Below are positions 12,332 to 26,200 of a stretch of DNA of 64,000 nt, piece by piece. The notes beneath the pieces were generated by a model. That model worked only from the letters and a program-made list of their open reading frames with translations, ran no database searches and was not told the DNA's origin. Origin of the DNA: Toxoplasma gondii ME49 (taxonomy: Eukaryota > Apicomplexa > Conoidasida > Eucoccidiorida > Sarcocystidae); NCBI RefSeq assembly GCF_000006565.2, contig NC_031478.1, positions 4,674,212 through 4,738,211 on the forward strand, given 5' to 3'. The stretch's first letter is position 1. Every line of letters begins with the position of its first letter. A program made the translations under genes and the position numbers.

Positions 12332-13036
12332 CTACTCATAGAGATCGAACAGGCGTAAGTCGATTGCTTTATACGGATTCCCCCAAGCAGCCCAAGGCTC
12401 TCCCGCTTCAGCGTCGCGAAATTTCTGAGTGTCCTCGCCCCAAATGTCTCTCTTAAGTGGAGGGAACATGAACTCGGTTGATGTGTAGCCTAGCATTGGT
12501 TCATATGCTTCGCACGCAGGACAGTTTTGCCTGCATTCAGTATACTTGCTGCATCCGTAGCCCTGATCTATCTCGCAGAATTCGCAGCCGAGTTCGTCTG
12601 TGAAGCCCTCTACCCGCAAACCGTTGCACGCAGTACCGCACAACCGTTGACACCGTGGAGAGCATCCTTGTTCTAGCATTATACACCTGCCACACCACGG
12701 ACCAAGTGGAGCGTATCCCCATCTATTCCCCAGTCGTGTCCATTCCAATGCCACAACATGAAGGCTGTTGACGGTATGCTTTCGTGGGTCATACTGCGGG
12801 CGCCATTTATGTTGACTAATTATGGGAGACGAACCGGAAGATTCTGGGGGCCACGTCCACGGGTTCGTTGGAGGCCGAGTCCAATGCCGCGTCGGCCGGC
12901 TGGCTGCTGCTCTCGTTACTTGCCAAATTGTGCTGCCTACGGGGCAACAGCTCAACAAGAAGCGACAGAGATGGCAAAGAGCCAGAAAAAGGGTGCACTG
13001 CACAAGAGACGACGTTCTCAAGGGGCTCAGCATCAT
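12332..13036 (-). CDS. Predicted secreted cysteine-rich protein, unassigned
   Basis: A single open frame of 234 residues read from 13036 down to a TAG at 12332. It begins with two methionines, then a hydrophobic stretch at about residues 13-33 that fits a signal peptide. A proline- and tryptophan-rich linker follows (about 45-80). The core at about 100-180 carries twelve cysteines in tight spacing (115, 118, 125, 129, 133, 137, 151, 154, 162, 168, 172, 175), starting with WCGRC. An even number of clustered cysteines suggests six disulfides in an extracellular or secretory-compartment protein. The C-terminus is charged and tryptophan-containing without further cysteines. I do not recognise the family. 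It runs convergent to RFC1 and divergent from the giant gene. An upstream exon cannot be excluded. The plus strand is also open here in part (12758-13180), but that frame has a random composition. Confidence 0.6.
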   Translation of the reverse strand: MMLSPLRTSSLVQCTLFLALCHLCRFLLSCCPVGSTIWQVTRAAASRPTRHWTRPPTNPWTWPPESSGSSPIISQHKWRPQYDPRKHTVNSLHVVALEWTRLGNRWGYAPLGPWCGRCIMLEQGCSPRCQRLCGTACNGLRVEGFTDELGCEFCEIDQGYGCSKYTECRQNCPACEAYEPMLGYTSTEFMFPPLKRDIWGEDTQKFRDAEAGEPWAAWGNPYKAIDLRLFDLYE

Positions 13037-16000
13037 GATGATATTGAAAGAGACTTCATGATTAAGAAGGTGTATGCCACTCGGCGTTCGATTCCAATGG
13101 ATGCCCCCGTCTCTCCTCTTCGTTCGGCTGCTTATTCATATGAAACGGGAAACACTGCATGCGACGTGCCGATCACGTGAACCGACGTAGTTCCGTGGCT
13201 GACACGAGTAACAGAAGCGGGGAGTCAATAATTAGCGAAACAGCTCCTTTTCTTTCCTGAAGGCGTCTGGTTGCAGACTCTCAAAGAGAATCAATGGCCC
13301 AGCTCGGGCCTTAAAAACGTAACACTTGCTCTGCGCTTTCCCTGGACGAAGTTAAAGCTACTTGACGAATTGGGCACCTATATAATCGTTTTTATAGACA
13401 CGCCATCCCGCAACAGGTAGAATGCAGCTTTGCTGCAGCAACCTAGGCAGCGTGTCAAATATTCTGTGGTGAGCACCTTCTCGTGTCCTCGTAATGAGAG
13501 CGGCCCCACAACCGCAATAATCAATGCCTTGGATTTCGTTACAGCGACACGATAGTGACAGCGTGGAAACGACCTTGCCAACAATATCATGTGACATGCT
13601 TTTTTTGCTGCCTGTACAACTTCGTGTAGTTGTACGTACTAATGGAATGATAGCCGACTAAAAGAGAACAAACCGCGGACACGGTCTGCTAGGCATGAAG
13701 ACAGCAGGCTAATTCGTGCATGTCAGACTCTAGTCAATGAAAAAGGGCGACGGTACCTTGATAAAAATCCTCATGTTGGAAGTTTGAAAATGGGAACTTA
13801 TGCGACACCATTTGTAGGAACAGCAATTCTCATGGAATACAAACAGGCACTGCGTCCATGCAAACAGTTGTGAAATGTTGGCGGCTGCCGCTGTCGAAGG
13901 CGATTCTCCGGTCCCCTGCAAAGTAGGAAAAGCAGATTCCCGTTCTCCTATTCATGTGATTGGTTGAGATGTTTTTGTGAAACACAAGAAACAATTCTCA
14001 ACGTGGAAGGTTTTCAATAGCTGTTGTGTTTTCGCCGCAGTTGTTGGATTAAGTTTTGCACGATCCTCTTGCCCAACACTGCTACTGGAGACCTGCAATA
14101 CACCTGATGCTCCACACAAAAACGCCTTTTTCAAGCCACAATCACACGAAATAAATGGGGGCTCTGTGTCAGAGGGCCTTAGACTGCTCGGCTGCGCCTC
14201 TTACGGTGTTTCAACAGGCTCCAATCGAAAACCGCTATCTTAACCAACAGCATCTGCACACACACTCTAGCGATGTGTCTCAATTTGACACCTCCCATGT
14301 TTCACTGCGAATACCGATGCCTTCATGTTGCCACGGGACCACAACATATTAGAAATGGACAATGTGCGGCTGACGCGGCCATCGACTCGCAACGAGTGCT
14401 AAAAGCACGCAGTGAGTCAGGATACTGCAGACTGAACATAAAGCACCCAGCTGCTGGAGGAGACATGTCGGCATCAGTTTCTTCTTTTTGAAGTCCCCAA
14501 CGCTGCATGTGACGTTTGTCTGCGTCTAAATAATAACTGCTGTCACGTCTAACTGAAATATGCTGGGCCATAAAAACACATCGACTACCAGGCTGTCACC
14601 TGTGTCCACTCTGGCTGCAGACGACGGGTCAGTCAGCTGAAAGGGACATGGAAGAGTTAACTGTATGCCTACTCAAACATCGTGCGCTGTCTAGTGGATT
14701 CCACGAAGTGAACGATAGCCTGAATTATGGGGAACTTGCAAACCGCAGTCCCACTGGGTATGAGCATCTCTACGGCAAAAGGCGCCTTCTCAAGCTGTCA
14801 CGGAAGCCAGGGATGTCTGAAGGTTGAGACGTAGCCGCACGTTCTCGCGGGAGGTGGGGCCCCTGGGAGTCGATCAGTTTTCTGCGTAGGAATTCGTACA
14901 AGCGTCGTCCTACAGCGAGCGAACATCCCCCTTGAGACTCTCCGAAGCACACTATGAGGCGTTCGTCAGAAAGGTAGATCGCAAAAAGAATGTGAGCGGC
15001 TGTGCTGCTAGAGACTGTGGCCTCAGTGTGTGCAAGTAACAAGGCGTTACTGTGTAGTGCACTGAGGAAGGTGCTCGTGCCTCGAGTAGCCTCTGTCCTC
15101 GAAACATGCACACAGAAACGCAGACAGCAGCTCATACTGCAGGATGCTATTACGGGCAGCAGTGAATCCAATCGGCGTCGATACCTCATGGCTGTTGGTG
15201 GATCTCTCCCCCCCCTTCTTACCGCCATCCGCCCCTCCAAAAAATTACGAAAAACGCAAAAACGTGTACGTTATCTTCAGCAAGCGGTGTTTTTGTGAGC
15301 CACAGCGATGTCACTGGAAAAAATGACGTGTTAGGATACTGAACGCTTCTTCCCCTCTAGAGGAGACAGAAGCACGGGCGTATCAGAACAAGCGGGGTAC
15401 ATCAGCATCTGGTCAACATCAGTAGTGGCAGCCGCGTGGCGTTGTGGCGCAACACGTCTAAACACGTCTAAAACGGAGAGACGGCACACCTCACATGGAC
15501 GCCGACACTGAACGGCAAGAGGGCTTCCAGACACGGGGGAAATGATTACTTTTTCGAAATGGTAGCAGCGCCGTTACGCACCGTTCTTTGCCTGAACCTT
15601 GCGTATTTGGAACACTGACGTCGCTCTCTGCTGGAGACACAGTAGGAGTTCGCGGCACGAGGAACAGCAGCCTGAGCCATAAAGAATTGTCACACTGGAG
15701 GTGACAGTGCCTCTTGATCAATAAAAATGCAAAGTACAGCTCCCATGCTCTCTGCCTGTTGACGGGTTTTCAGTAAAATTTACATGCAAGCTTCCGGAAT
15801 TCCCCAGGTGACCTCGAATTATGTAATGTTGTGGAGACGCAGTACCACCTACGCACCACGGGGATGTTAAACCCGTTCCCGTGTCGATGGCGAAAAAAGG
15901 CTGGGCCCGTACCAGGAATTTATGTGCTGATGGAGAAATCCCGAAGTTTCATCCCTGTATCACTTCTGCAAAAAGCCCTTGACGATTCATCGTGTGTGGA

Positions 16001-16413
16001 GAAGCTGTTGCATGCGCTCAATTAACCGTGGCTTGTTCTGTCTGGGTGGAACCGAACATATCGGGCAGCCATGTTCATTCGACGCTACATCAGCACTAGG
16101 CCACAGACACTCAGTTAGACAGGAGGATTGTTCCCTCCTCTCGTTAAATACACTCAGGCTCTTTAGTGTAAATCCTCTACTACAGGGAAGCTATGGGACT
16201 TGGAGGCTTTGTGGCACAGTGGGACTACTTTTCGACAATCGATTTTGTTCGGCAGCGGCGTTTCGACTTGGTGCGCGCCTGTTTACCACTGGCACGGGAA
16301 CTGGCAGCTGCATGTGCACTACCGCAACTAACCGCTTTGCACATTCGCGGTGACCGCGTTACTGCAATTCATGGTCGGACTGTCCCGCAGATATTGTTTA
16401 ATCAATGTAGTTG
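13037..16413. promoter_or_regulatory. Divergent intergenic region, presumed promoters of both flanking genes
   Basis: 3.4 kb separating the start of the minus-strand cysteine-rich gene from the start of the giant plus-strand gene. Divergent gene starts imply that both promoters lie here, but I find no motif I could name as a promoter element. The longest open frame is on the minus strand (14770-15240, 156 codons) and has no recognisable domain. A short plus-strand frame (about 16193-16414) ends beside the start of the giant gene and could be 5' untranslated sequence. Confidence 0.5.
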
Positions 16414-17260
16414 ATGGGTCTTGGGTCCATTTTTCACAAGCTCGGCATTTTCCGCCGCCTGGCCCGAACGATGGTGTCTAGCAGAGCCAGCTCCGGACAG
16501 GAGCCCTTGTCGCGGAAGGCCTCGCTAAACCGCGAAAGGAGACCGCTTCGAAGTTTGCTTGTAATTCTCAATTCAGTTTTGTTGATTGCCCCCCAAATAT
16601 GTTTGCTTGGACAGGGAGAGGAGCCAGACATAGTAAGTGTCGGAGGAGCACCCGAGGTTTCCACAGGGGAAGCTCACTTCCGACAGCACTCTGACTTATT
16701 ATCCTCTGAACCTCCAAGTCTCTTCACATTCGACAACGGACAGAGATCGCCATGTGATGACACCAGCCGTGATGATGATTCGTGCCACTCGAATGTAGAG
16801 TCCGTTGTTTCAAATAGAAGTGATCCCCTAGCAGCTCAACCGTACACTACTGCTAGTAACACCACCACAGCGACAGTGGTACCGCCGCGCCGGACAGTAG
16901 CCGACATTGCAGATCTAGCCTCCGCTTCTCGCATGCTGCATTCCAAGTGTGATTCAGAATCGATATCGAATCCAAGCGGCCACGAGTGGTTACATTTTCC
17001 GTCTCAGTCGGGACCGCACACAGTTGGTTCCACTGTGACGATTGCCGCCAATCTTCTTCCCTGCAAAACCGCTACTATAGACTTGCAAGAGCGTGAAGTA
17101 CTAGTGTCTCTGACGTTGCTGGGCCGTCATTCACAAAGACGGTTGCTACCGCCACAGGATGCGACCACCTCCGTTTCTGTCGTGGGCAGTACCCAGTCAA
17201 CCGGCCGCACAGCCGTTTTCACGGGTTACAATGAAAGTTTCCGTCTTCGAGCAAGAACAG
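16414..17260 (+). other. Exon 1 of the giant gene: signal sequence and serine-rich N-terminus
   Basis: The start is the ATG at 16414; a second in-frame ATG lies at 16471. A hydrophobic core (SLLVILNSVLLIAPQICLL) sits at about residues 48-66 behind a long basic leader, fitting a recessed signal peptide or signal anchor. A Ser/Thr/Asp-rich region follows, then the first beta-rich repeat (VLVSLTLLGRHS). The donor GTGAGG at 17261 leaves phase 1, which matches the acceptor before 17622. The frame stays open to 17391, so a later donor is possible. Confidence 0.7.
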
Positions 17261-20200
17261 GTGAGGATACATCCAACAGGGATCGCATGGAGAGGAAGAC
17301 CGTTGTTGGCATCGGGCTACTGGACTGTTATGGTTCCGAAATCATAAGATGTGGTCGACCGAGTGAATCCACGATAACGTTTTTAAGATAAATATACAGC
17401 TTTTTTCTGCTCAGCGCTCACTGCTTTCTCTATAACTGTTCAGAGAAACCGGGTTAACTTAACTCCTTGCATGTATTTCACTCACAGGACCAAACTCTTA
17501 AGGCGACGATGCCAAATTTAAGGTGCATCTTCAGCACGAGTGTCACTGTTCAGTAGTAGCTTAGCACTTCTTTTTCAGGAGCGCCGACCGTAGGTTTAAC
17601 CGGAATGGTGTACTGATGCAGGGCAATCACTTGTCATCGAGTGGCTGGTCTCGGTGCCTGGGAGTTACCTGATAGAAGCCACAACTGATGGATTTCCGCC
17701 AGCTGTACTCGGCCCTCTCCTAGCTGTAGAAACAGGCTCCCCAATGATGAACATCATACAGCAGCCACAGAACGGGGGAAGCGGGGCGGAAATCTTGCCC
17801 ATTCCCGTGCTCGAGGTGGTCGATAGTCATGGAAAAAGAATGACTTCATCAACCTCCATACTCGTGGCCTACGTAAACAGCCCTCGATCTGAGGATAATC
17901 AGGCAGGTGCGGACAAAAAACGGAGATCCTCGAACGCACAATCCTTCAAAAGACAATGACTGTTCCACTCAAGCGTCATACTGTAGGAACACGAGTATCT
18001 TTTGAAACAGGTACTTTTCGAACCCGAATTCTCTGGTTTCTGAAAGGGCCTACTGCAAAACTGCTTGGAAAACGCTCAGATCTTACTCTTCGAAGATCTC
18101 AAGCGGAAACACTGGAACGTCAATATGCGTAGCAGGAACCAACCGGATATGTGGCATGCCGGAATATCAGACGAGAGTGCTTGGTCGACGCTGTAGTTTG
18201 GTAGACTGTGTATTTGTTGGTGTTCAGGCAGAAGTTTGCCCGTGCTTAGGGGACAGACTGTCGCCCGGGTATCCCGTGGTATTGCGTCCTTTCCGGGACT
18301 CTCAATACGAGAAGCCAAAAAAAATTACCGTCTCAGCTTCGTTGATATATCGGGGGCAATTCCCGTGGAAGTGTTCTCCAATGTTTTCGACATCGCACCC
18401 GGTTTGCCTACTAGTCTTGCTATAGTTGAACAGCCCCCTCCAACGGTCAATCCTGGGCAGAAAAATCCATTCCGAGCTGCCGTTGAGGTGCAGGACAAGC
18501 ATGGAAACAGGGCCTCTGGTGAATGGAATATCGTACTGAGGATTAAAGCAGAGGACAAGCATCAGGCAGATCGAGACCCTCGTCCATCTATGCATATGGA
18601 GGCAAAGACTAACGCCAGCAAAGCGGCTGTCTTCGATAATATTTCCATTACTGATTCCGTGGAAGGCGTCTACACTCTGATCGTAAGTCCCACCATATTC
18701 TCTGCATTTTGGTGCGAGCGAGGAGAGAAAGTTGTGACGTTTGGCACCCTAAATCCATGTTTCAACACACCAGTCGATTCCTGCCGGAGCTTCAGAACAA
18801 CCATGCTGTCATTGCAGCTGTACTTGCAGAGCTTGTGCTTCGATAATGAATCCGCAAAGGCAAACATCAAACATAGAGTGCCCCGTATGGAAATGAAGTT
18901 GATAGTAAAAGTAGAAATGGAGCGTGTTACGAACGGGAGTCCGTCTTACTTGTGCACATAGACACACAACCTGGATGCGCGGTTGTTCTCTCGGGGAAAG
19001 GTGACTTCGAGTTGAAGCACTACCATACTGGCCAGAATCGGTGTAATTAAGGCGTTTTTGGGAAATACATGACTGCCGAACCTAGAAGAAGCGCGAAAGA
19101 TGCACTGAATTTGTTGATAACCACTCATTCTACAAAGTAGCGTAGATGTAGCTAAACGCCATCGGCAGTCAGAGTAGCTCCGTCACATGCAGATGGGCAT
19201 GATGCAGTATTGCACATTCAGCGGTGCCATCGTCGCACTAGGGTCATTGGTCCAGATGCTCAAGTGTGCAAATCCGTTAGCGCCGCGATGTACACGCGAG
19301 AAGCTACCGCATGATCATGAATGCTTTTCGCATCTAGTGGGGAATGTTCAGCAAGGAAGGTACTTGTTAGAGAGCACAAAAGCAAGACACAGTGCCTCAG
19401 GGGTACGATGTTCAGATTCACGTTTTCGTTGGAGTGGTGGTGAATTGACAACCTCAGTTCAGCTGAGATCCAGTTCAGTGAACCCCGCTGCGCCTGTTCA
19501 AGTCAGTGTCAAGGAAACAGTTTCACGACATTTTCGGCTGTACGCTCCCGACAGGTTCGCTAGGCATGTCGACTACCTCTCTGGTGCGCCTACGCAGGCT
19601 GAATGCACAGACTGTCCGAATGGCCCGCTCTTTGCCACAAGTACACCAGTCCGCGTTGTGCCGAAGTCCGAAGTGTGGGTGGTCACGGACTGTGGAGTAA
19701 TAGCTCCGCCGTCATCAGCTGACGGACTCGAAGGCGTTTTAGAACACAGCTGCGTGCTGAGCGTCTCACTCGTCGAAGGGGGTGGATCAGCTTCGTTGAT
19801 CGCGCCTGTCATCATCGAAATCGATGTGTTAGACAAGGTCCGGAAGCCGGCGGTGATGCCTCGTATCAGGGTGGTTCCTGACGAACATGTTTTCATCCCT
19901 GGCGAGCACTTGACGAAGACCATTCGTATTGAGGTAGGAGCCTCAAACAAGCCTGTTTTATCGGTATTCGAACCAAAGTGGCAATACTGTGGTCAAGAAG
20001 TAGAGAGTCCTATTCAAAGAATGAAATCAACACGAGGTGCTGCTGATGTTTGATTTCGACACAGGCGGGCTGTTCGCATCGTCGTGTGATTGTGGACGTC
20101 TGCTTCTCTGAATTAGGCTGTTGAGCAAAAAACCACGACAGCCGAGGGAACAGCAGTGCCTGATACAGCGGGCTCCTTCCCTGACCGATACACTGTGGTA

Positions 20201-23200
20201 GTCCGCACAAGATCCGATGACCACCGATGGACCGAACCTGCGGTTAGGTGGCCGAACGGCAACGTAGCTCATATCATGGCCGCACCAGCAGGCAGATCGA
20301 CGCTTATTCTCCCTTCCAAACTTGGAAGCATGAAAAGCGCTGTCTCCGAGCGCGCCCAACCCATCGTAAGCTACCCGAAGCCTCACACTGTTAAAATGAC
20401 ATGGTAGCCCGTCATATTGATTCGAGGAGTGTCTTGCTGAGTGGAAGTCGGAATTTTCTTTTTCTCGTGGCCGACAAAGGCTTTCCACCACCGAAACATT
20501 TGCACGATCGCAAAAGTGTTATTGCTTGCCCGTCTGTAAAGATGAACCGCTGGTCAAAGGGGGGAGGGCAGCAAAACGTGTAAGCTGGAAGAAAACCACT
20601 ACAACTCTTGATTTTAGGTGCTTCGCTCATAGTTCCCCGCTTACGGGTGCAGTCAGCCGCCTTGGTGACAGCAGAGGTCAGGCATTTGAAACCTACAGGG
20701 TCGTCTGGTGAGTACAGGAGCGTTTTCGTGGACTCGCCACATCAACGCTGCCCTGAGGTACTAGCCTAGACAGTCACAAGAACGACTTTCCATCACTTGC
20801 CGCGTTTTGCGTAGTTGCTACTTCAAAATAATGGAGTCATACGGGCTTGCTCGGAAAGGATTTGTGTTGTGAGAAGATGGCTCGCAGGCTATCGACCGAA
20901 GAAGAGTGCCTGCTTATGCTTGAAATGCAATAAATTTCATCTATGCGGAGGGTGTCACTGAGAACATAGACAAACAGAAATATCCTCCTCCTCCGGAATC
21001 CAACTACAGAAGGATGACATTATTAAGATGCCGTAACGCAAGAAATTTCATGTTTCTACCAACGGCGCTCCAAGGAATCCCCCATCTTTAGGGGGGTAAT
21101 TCGTTAATTATCTTAACTGTGATTTACTGCAGCATTCGAGGAGCGACTTCAGACTGGCTAGACCAGGAAAGCAGTTGGACGCAACTAAGGATGTCCCCGG
21201 ACAGCCAGCGGAGGCGGAAAGCATCAAGCAAACATCGCAAGAACGAATGCCACTGAGGAGGCTGCCTTCTCTCTTTCTCTCCACTAATGAAGACAATGTA
21301 GCTCAGGTAGATATCCAAGCCTTGAGCATATATGGCTTTTCCTTGCTATCATGGAAAGCATCTCTTAAAGGAGTTGGTGGTGCGCTACATTGCCTTTCAT
21401 CTGTTCAAACCTCAACCAGAGTATAGTGGCGTAGGAACTGGACCTCACTGTTCATTTGAACCATGTACACGAGAAGGTATTCGTGTTACTATCAAAAGTG
21501 CGTAAAACGTTTTGGTTGGGTTGCGGGATGTAGGTGCCACAAATGCTCAAGAGCTTTCTTGTGAGACAAAACTACCGGCTTGTTTCGATTCGCGACTTGT
21601 GGCGCTGCAGAGACAAGAGCGTTACCCGGTTATATCACAATCGATTCATTACACAAATTCGGATTTAATGGTAACTCGGCAGAAAGAACGTACAGCCCGT
21701 CGTTCATTACATGGTGGCTCTCGTCACTGGGAGAGGTGCATAGCATTAGCAAAAAATCATGTTTTAGCGACGGTGTGCATACGCAGTAGAATGTGTCGGA
21801 GCCACTGTCGCTTTTATCCCAGGTGCCATCCGACGGTCTCATCAGGACAATTGTGGACACGATGAATCTTTCGCGTGCCTTACACTTACGAATGCAACGT
21901 GCTGTCCGTCTGTACAGATCAAATGGAACTCGACAGACATATTAGTGCGAGAAGGGTCCTCCATAGACCTTTCGTTCCAGCTAGGATCTCGTCCACTTGA
22001 TTCGGTGTATGTATCAATATCGTGCCCATCGCCGTTCATCAAACATGTCAAGGACCGGGCTGAAGTTCAGCCCGAGGACTGGCTCTTCGGGGACAGCCTT
22101 ATTCTTAATTCGCTTCCACAGCCAGGTAAGAGGAATCACGCTTCAACCGCACACGTCCCGACAGAGGTACTCTAGAAATGCTATTCTGGCTCGTTGTGTC
22201 CCATATGAGAACTTTCCATGCCAGGAATAGCGCAAAGACACCGGCTAGTGCGGGAGCCTATAGTCATACACACCCGAGAGCTCCGACAGGGTACTTCACG
22301 TTTCCTTGAGTAAACCGTACTTTCTCACGGAGCACCTGTGACTAGTTTTGTGGTCCGCAAACTTATCACCGGCATCTCCCGTTTCGTTGCCGGACGGTCT
22401 ACCACGAGTATGGCGTAACCCCGATGATACTCGTAGCTTTAGTAGCCTGCCACAGGCGATGAAAGGAAAGTAGGTGATGCTGACGGATTTCCTCGTTCAG
22501 GTAGACACGCTGATAGACACTCAGCAGCGTCTCTATTGGTTGTTGAGGAAATATCCATAGGCTACTATCTGTTGTCGTATATCTTGCGTTCGAGGAAGTT
22601 GCTTGTTTCTTGGCGACACCCACACGAAGCAACACAAAAGGTAGTTTGTGCGTCGGAGAAACCAGTGTGCGAGGCCTTCGGGACGAGAGCTATGTTGTCA
22701 CTATCACTGTGCTTGCGAATGATTTAACAAGCGGCCATTTCGTCATCCAAACTCTTCACGTTTGTCGCCAATCACGGATGTGCAACGACCGTGTTGTAAC
22801 AGAAGGTCTCCCTCGCATCACGAAACAATGCAAGCGACACCCTAACTTGCAGGGATGCAGAGCGTTACATAACGTTCATGCAAGGCACTGGGGTTTTCTT
22901 CAACTACTGCAGGATACCAGGAAGCGCAGTATTCTGTTTCCTGTCAAGTTTCGAGTCGTTCGAAGGATCCTCGTTGGATATTTGACAGCGACTCGTTCTC
23001 ACGAGATGACGAGGATGCCCGAATTTTTGGGACGACGGTTCACTTATCCATCTACCGTCACCAGTGCCACGACGGGTCATTCAGGGGAATCTGCCCTTGC
23101 CCTGCCGGTTATGTTTGTGACGGCGCAACTGTACTTTACAAGTGCCCAGCAGGCACAGAAAGGTGGGTTTGTAGAATGAGTGAGGCCGGCTGCATGCAGT

Positions 23201-26200
23201 GCAGCACTTCTTCTGCGGTGATTCTACGACCTTGAGGTTATTCACGAGTGAGTCTGGATGACGCGAAACAGTCCCGAAGTCAGATGGCAGAGTCATCCTC
23301 AGGTTACGTTCCTTCGCTATTGGCATTTCCATTGATCATTTGACGGTCTGTTTTGAGGACTGCTGCTTCCCGAGTGCCGTAGGAAGCCCGCAGTCATTAG
23401 GAGGTGTCGTCATCCAAAGACCTGTTCAATGCCTTAAAGGCGATACTCGTCTATCACTTCGCCCGTGTGTTTCCCTGAAAAGTCACTGCTCCTTGTGATT
23501 CTCCAGCACAGGAGTACACGCACGCGAACTATCACACATTAGGCGCTTTCAGGCGCATCGCTTTAATTGTAAAAGTTGCAGTCAACTCATTGAGCCGCTT
23601 GCTGCTGAAAGACTCCTTTTTATCGTATCGCAGCTTGCCGCAAGGGACAGCATGCCGGTCACCCGCCGCTCAAATCGCGGATACTAAAAAATGCTCGTGC
23701 GGTAAGCGTTTGGTCTCCGACGGAGCATAGGGGCAACTGTCACAATTGATTACGCATCGGAGAGAGAGGCTGCATTCTTGTGTGAAGAGTTCACGAACGA
23801 TATATATATATATATATATATGTATACGCAGATCCAGAATGATAAACATATTCGACTGAACCCTCCTTGAACTTGAAAGAAACACCCGACACCGTTGCGG
23901 CCATGTTGAATAGTTTTCCTGTTGCTGATTGCGTTGACAGGAATATTTAGCCTGAGGCTAAGGTCAGTCCCGTGCCCGGTCGGACACCATGCACGGTTCA
24001 GCGATCACGTCTGCGTCAGGTGCCATCCCAATACGTATAAAGAACTTCTTGAAGGTTCATTCTGCACAGTCTGCCCGCACGGGCACATCTCCGGCGAAGG
24101 GGCAACTGGTTGCGTCCAAGCAGTCAGTGGCCATTTCATTTCCTCGTACGACATCATCACGCCTTCAACTCGGATACTTCAAGGACCAGGCACACTTAGA
24201 GCTGTTGGATCCGCTTACGTAAGGCAACTCATAAAACAACGATGTGTCCAGCGCCACAGAGTAACAATTCAATGGGGAGATGCACTTTCCGAGAGTTAGA
24301 ACGTCATATACGGAGTCGGTTAACAATGTTCTGCTTGACGTCAGTCATTGCCGTGTTGTCCTGACGCCTGTAGCAATGCGGAGGAGATAAATCCGGGAGC
24401 TACAGCTTTGATGGTCAAGGGCATTGCTCATATGGCCGGAGAGGCAATATGCAACCGGCCTTCCCATTTTCGGGCAGGCTGTACGATTGTCCGCCAGGCT
24501 TCGCCATCGGGGTAAGTTGCACGAGTAACAACCTGAGAGTTGTGGTCAATTTTGTGTCCGGAACAGCCCTGAGCTTTTCGGCCGTCGCTCAGTTTTTCGC
24601 GGCACATTCCTCGTAGCGAAATGTGGCGAGAAGCGGCAACGATGCACAAAAGAAAATGGGTCAGTACCTCTTGATCGACAATCCGGCTTCGAGCGATTCC
24701 TGCTTTGCACATTTAACAGGAAGACCAGCAATGTTGGGAAGTTGACCGGTCAAAGTACTCTCTGGGTAAAAACGCGATGGTCTGCCAAGGTGGTGTCTTC
24801 CATCGGACTCTCATGGACAGGTGCACGCCATGCCCACCAGGTAGACCATTGTCGTTTTCAAGCATTTCTTCTTTGAACACGAAAATCTGCTCAACTATTG
24901 ACCTGCGATGGCGTACGAACCCTCGAATAAATCGCTCGTCTGTGTTACATGAATCTATTGCTGGGCAGGTTAAAATGTTTCTCTTGTCAGCATCCAATAC
25001 TCTCAGCAAGTGCTGGCGTTCCTTGCGTTCGTGCGCTGCGATTGCCAGCACACATAAGTATCCGACACTAATCATGTCGTCTTGTGCAGCCCCCTAATGG
25101 GTAACCCTGGCACGCGCCTAGACGCCAAGACAACCCGTTGCACATAATAATTGTGAGTGAAGAGGGTAGAGTCTTTGGACAGTCCACGCCGCATTTCAAC
25201 CTTCGATGATGCTTGCGTTCTCACCAAACGGTCTTGCCCCCGACTGACAATGCTTGGTTTCGACTGTCTCAGGTTTCTCGTGCCACGTGGAGGAGAAGTA
25301 CACATCTTGGTTAACTCGCTGTCAGCCTGGTTCAGCCAGCTATCTCGGAGATGCTGAATGCGTGAAGTGCCGCGCTGGGTATTTTTGCCCTGGATACATG
25401 GAACCCTTCTGGCAACCACCTCTCAGGAGGTTCCCCGGGTACTTGCACTGCAAAGGAACTTCTGACTGATCCTACACACGGTGATCCTCGATCTGCAAGT
25501 CACGCATATATGTGAACTACACTGATCCCCGGTGTCACGTGTCAGAACTTGCATCGTTGCTGGTTCAGACTTGCATATCATACTGAAGAGAAAAGACGAC
25601 AGAATGCTCTCGAACGTTTGCTTTCCTTCGTGTGACTGTGTGGCGACGCGCTAGGGGTACAACGTAGACGTATGAAGGATGCAGTTTGTGGTGTGTGTGT
25701 GTTCTATATCTCGTATTGCGAATGGACAGGTGGTATGAATCTGGGTATCAGAGCAGCACGTCCGCGGAAGTGAGAAAGTTTCGTCTGCAGATGCAGGGCT
25801 ACTGCGGAATGGGGACATACGGACGTCTCTATGTAGACGTGATAGGCCGTCCTGGAGAATACTACGCCACTTACAACTCGACATGCGCAACCTGTCCGCC
25901 TGGAACTTTCTGCTATGATGTTGGGATTGTGAATTTTCAAGCATATAAGTGCCCCGCAGGTCACTACTGCCTGGGGTCTGATTCAATTCCAGTTCCATGC
26001 CCGCCAGGTGAGCGTAGCAACAGCAAGGTTAGAGAAATCCGCGCCTGAGCTTCTGGGCTCTGGTGTAAGTTATCTAAGTCGTTACCGGAGGACGGATTGG
26101 AATAGAAACAATGGGACGTTTGAAAAGTATGATCCCAACATGTAGCACTCACACGACACAATACTGACGAAGTATTGGCGAGCGAAGACTACTGGAGAGG

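Noticed and set aside
12758..13180. Plus-strand frame of 140 codons overlapping the cysteine-rich minus-strand gene
   Set aside because: It has no signal peptide, motif or splice support. The opposite strand has an ordered cysteine pattern and a leader.
14770..15240. Minus-strand frame of 156 codons in the divergent intergenic region
   Set aside because: It has no recognisable motif and an arginine/serine-rich random-like composition; chance is a sufficient explanation at this length.
17261..17391. Continuation of exon 1 of the giant gene beyond the GTGAGG donor
   Set aside because: The frame reads VVGIGLLDCYGSEI and resembles the repeat, but no good phase-matched donor follows. The GTGAGG donor joins in phase 1 with 17622. 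Kept only as an alternative.
17953..18128. Open frame after 17950 that at first suggested a frameshift within the Ig-like repeat
   Set aside because: Splicing 17906 to 18228 in phase 1 joins two halves of one repeat cleanly, so this stretch is intron and no frameshift is needed.
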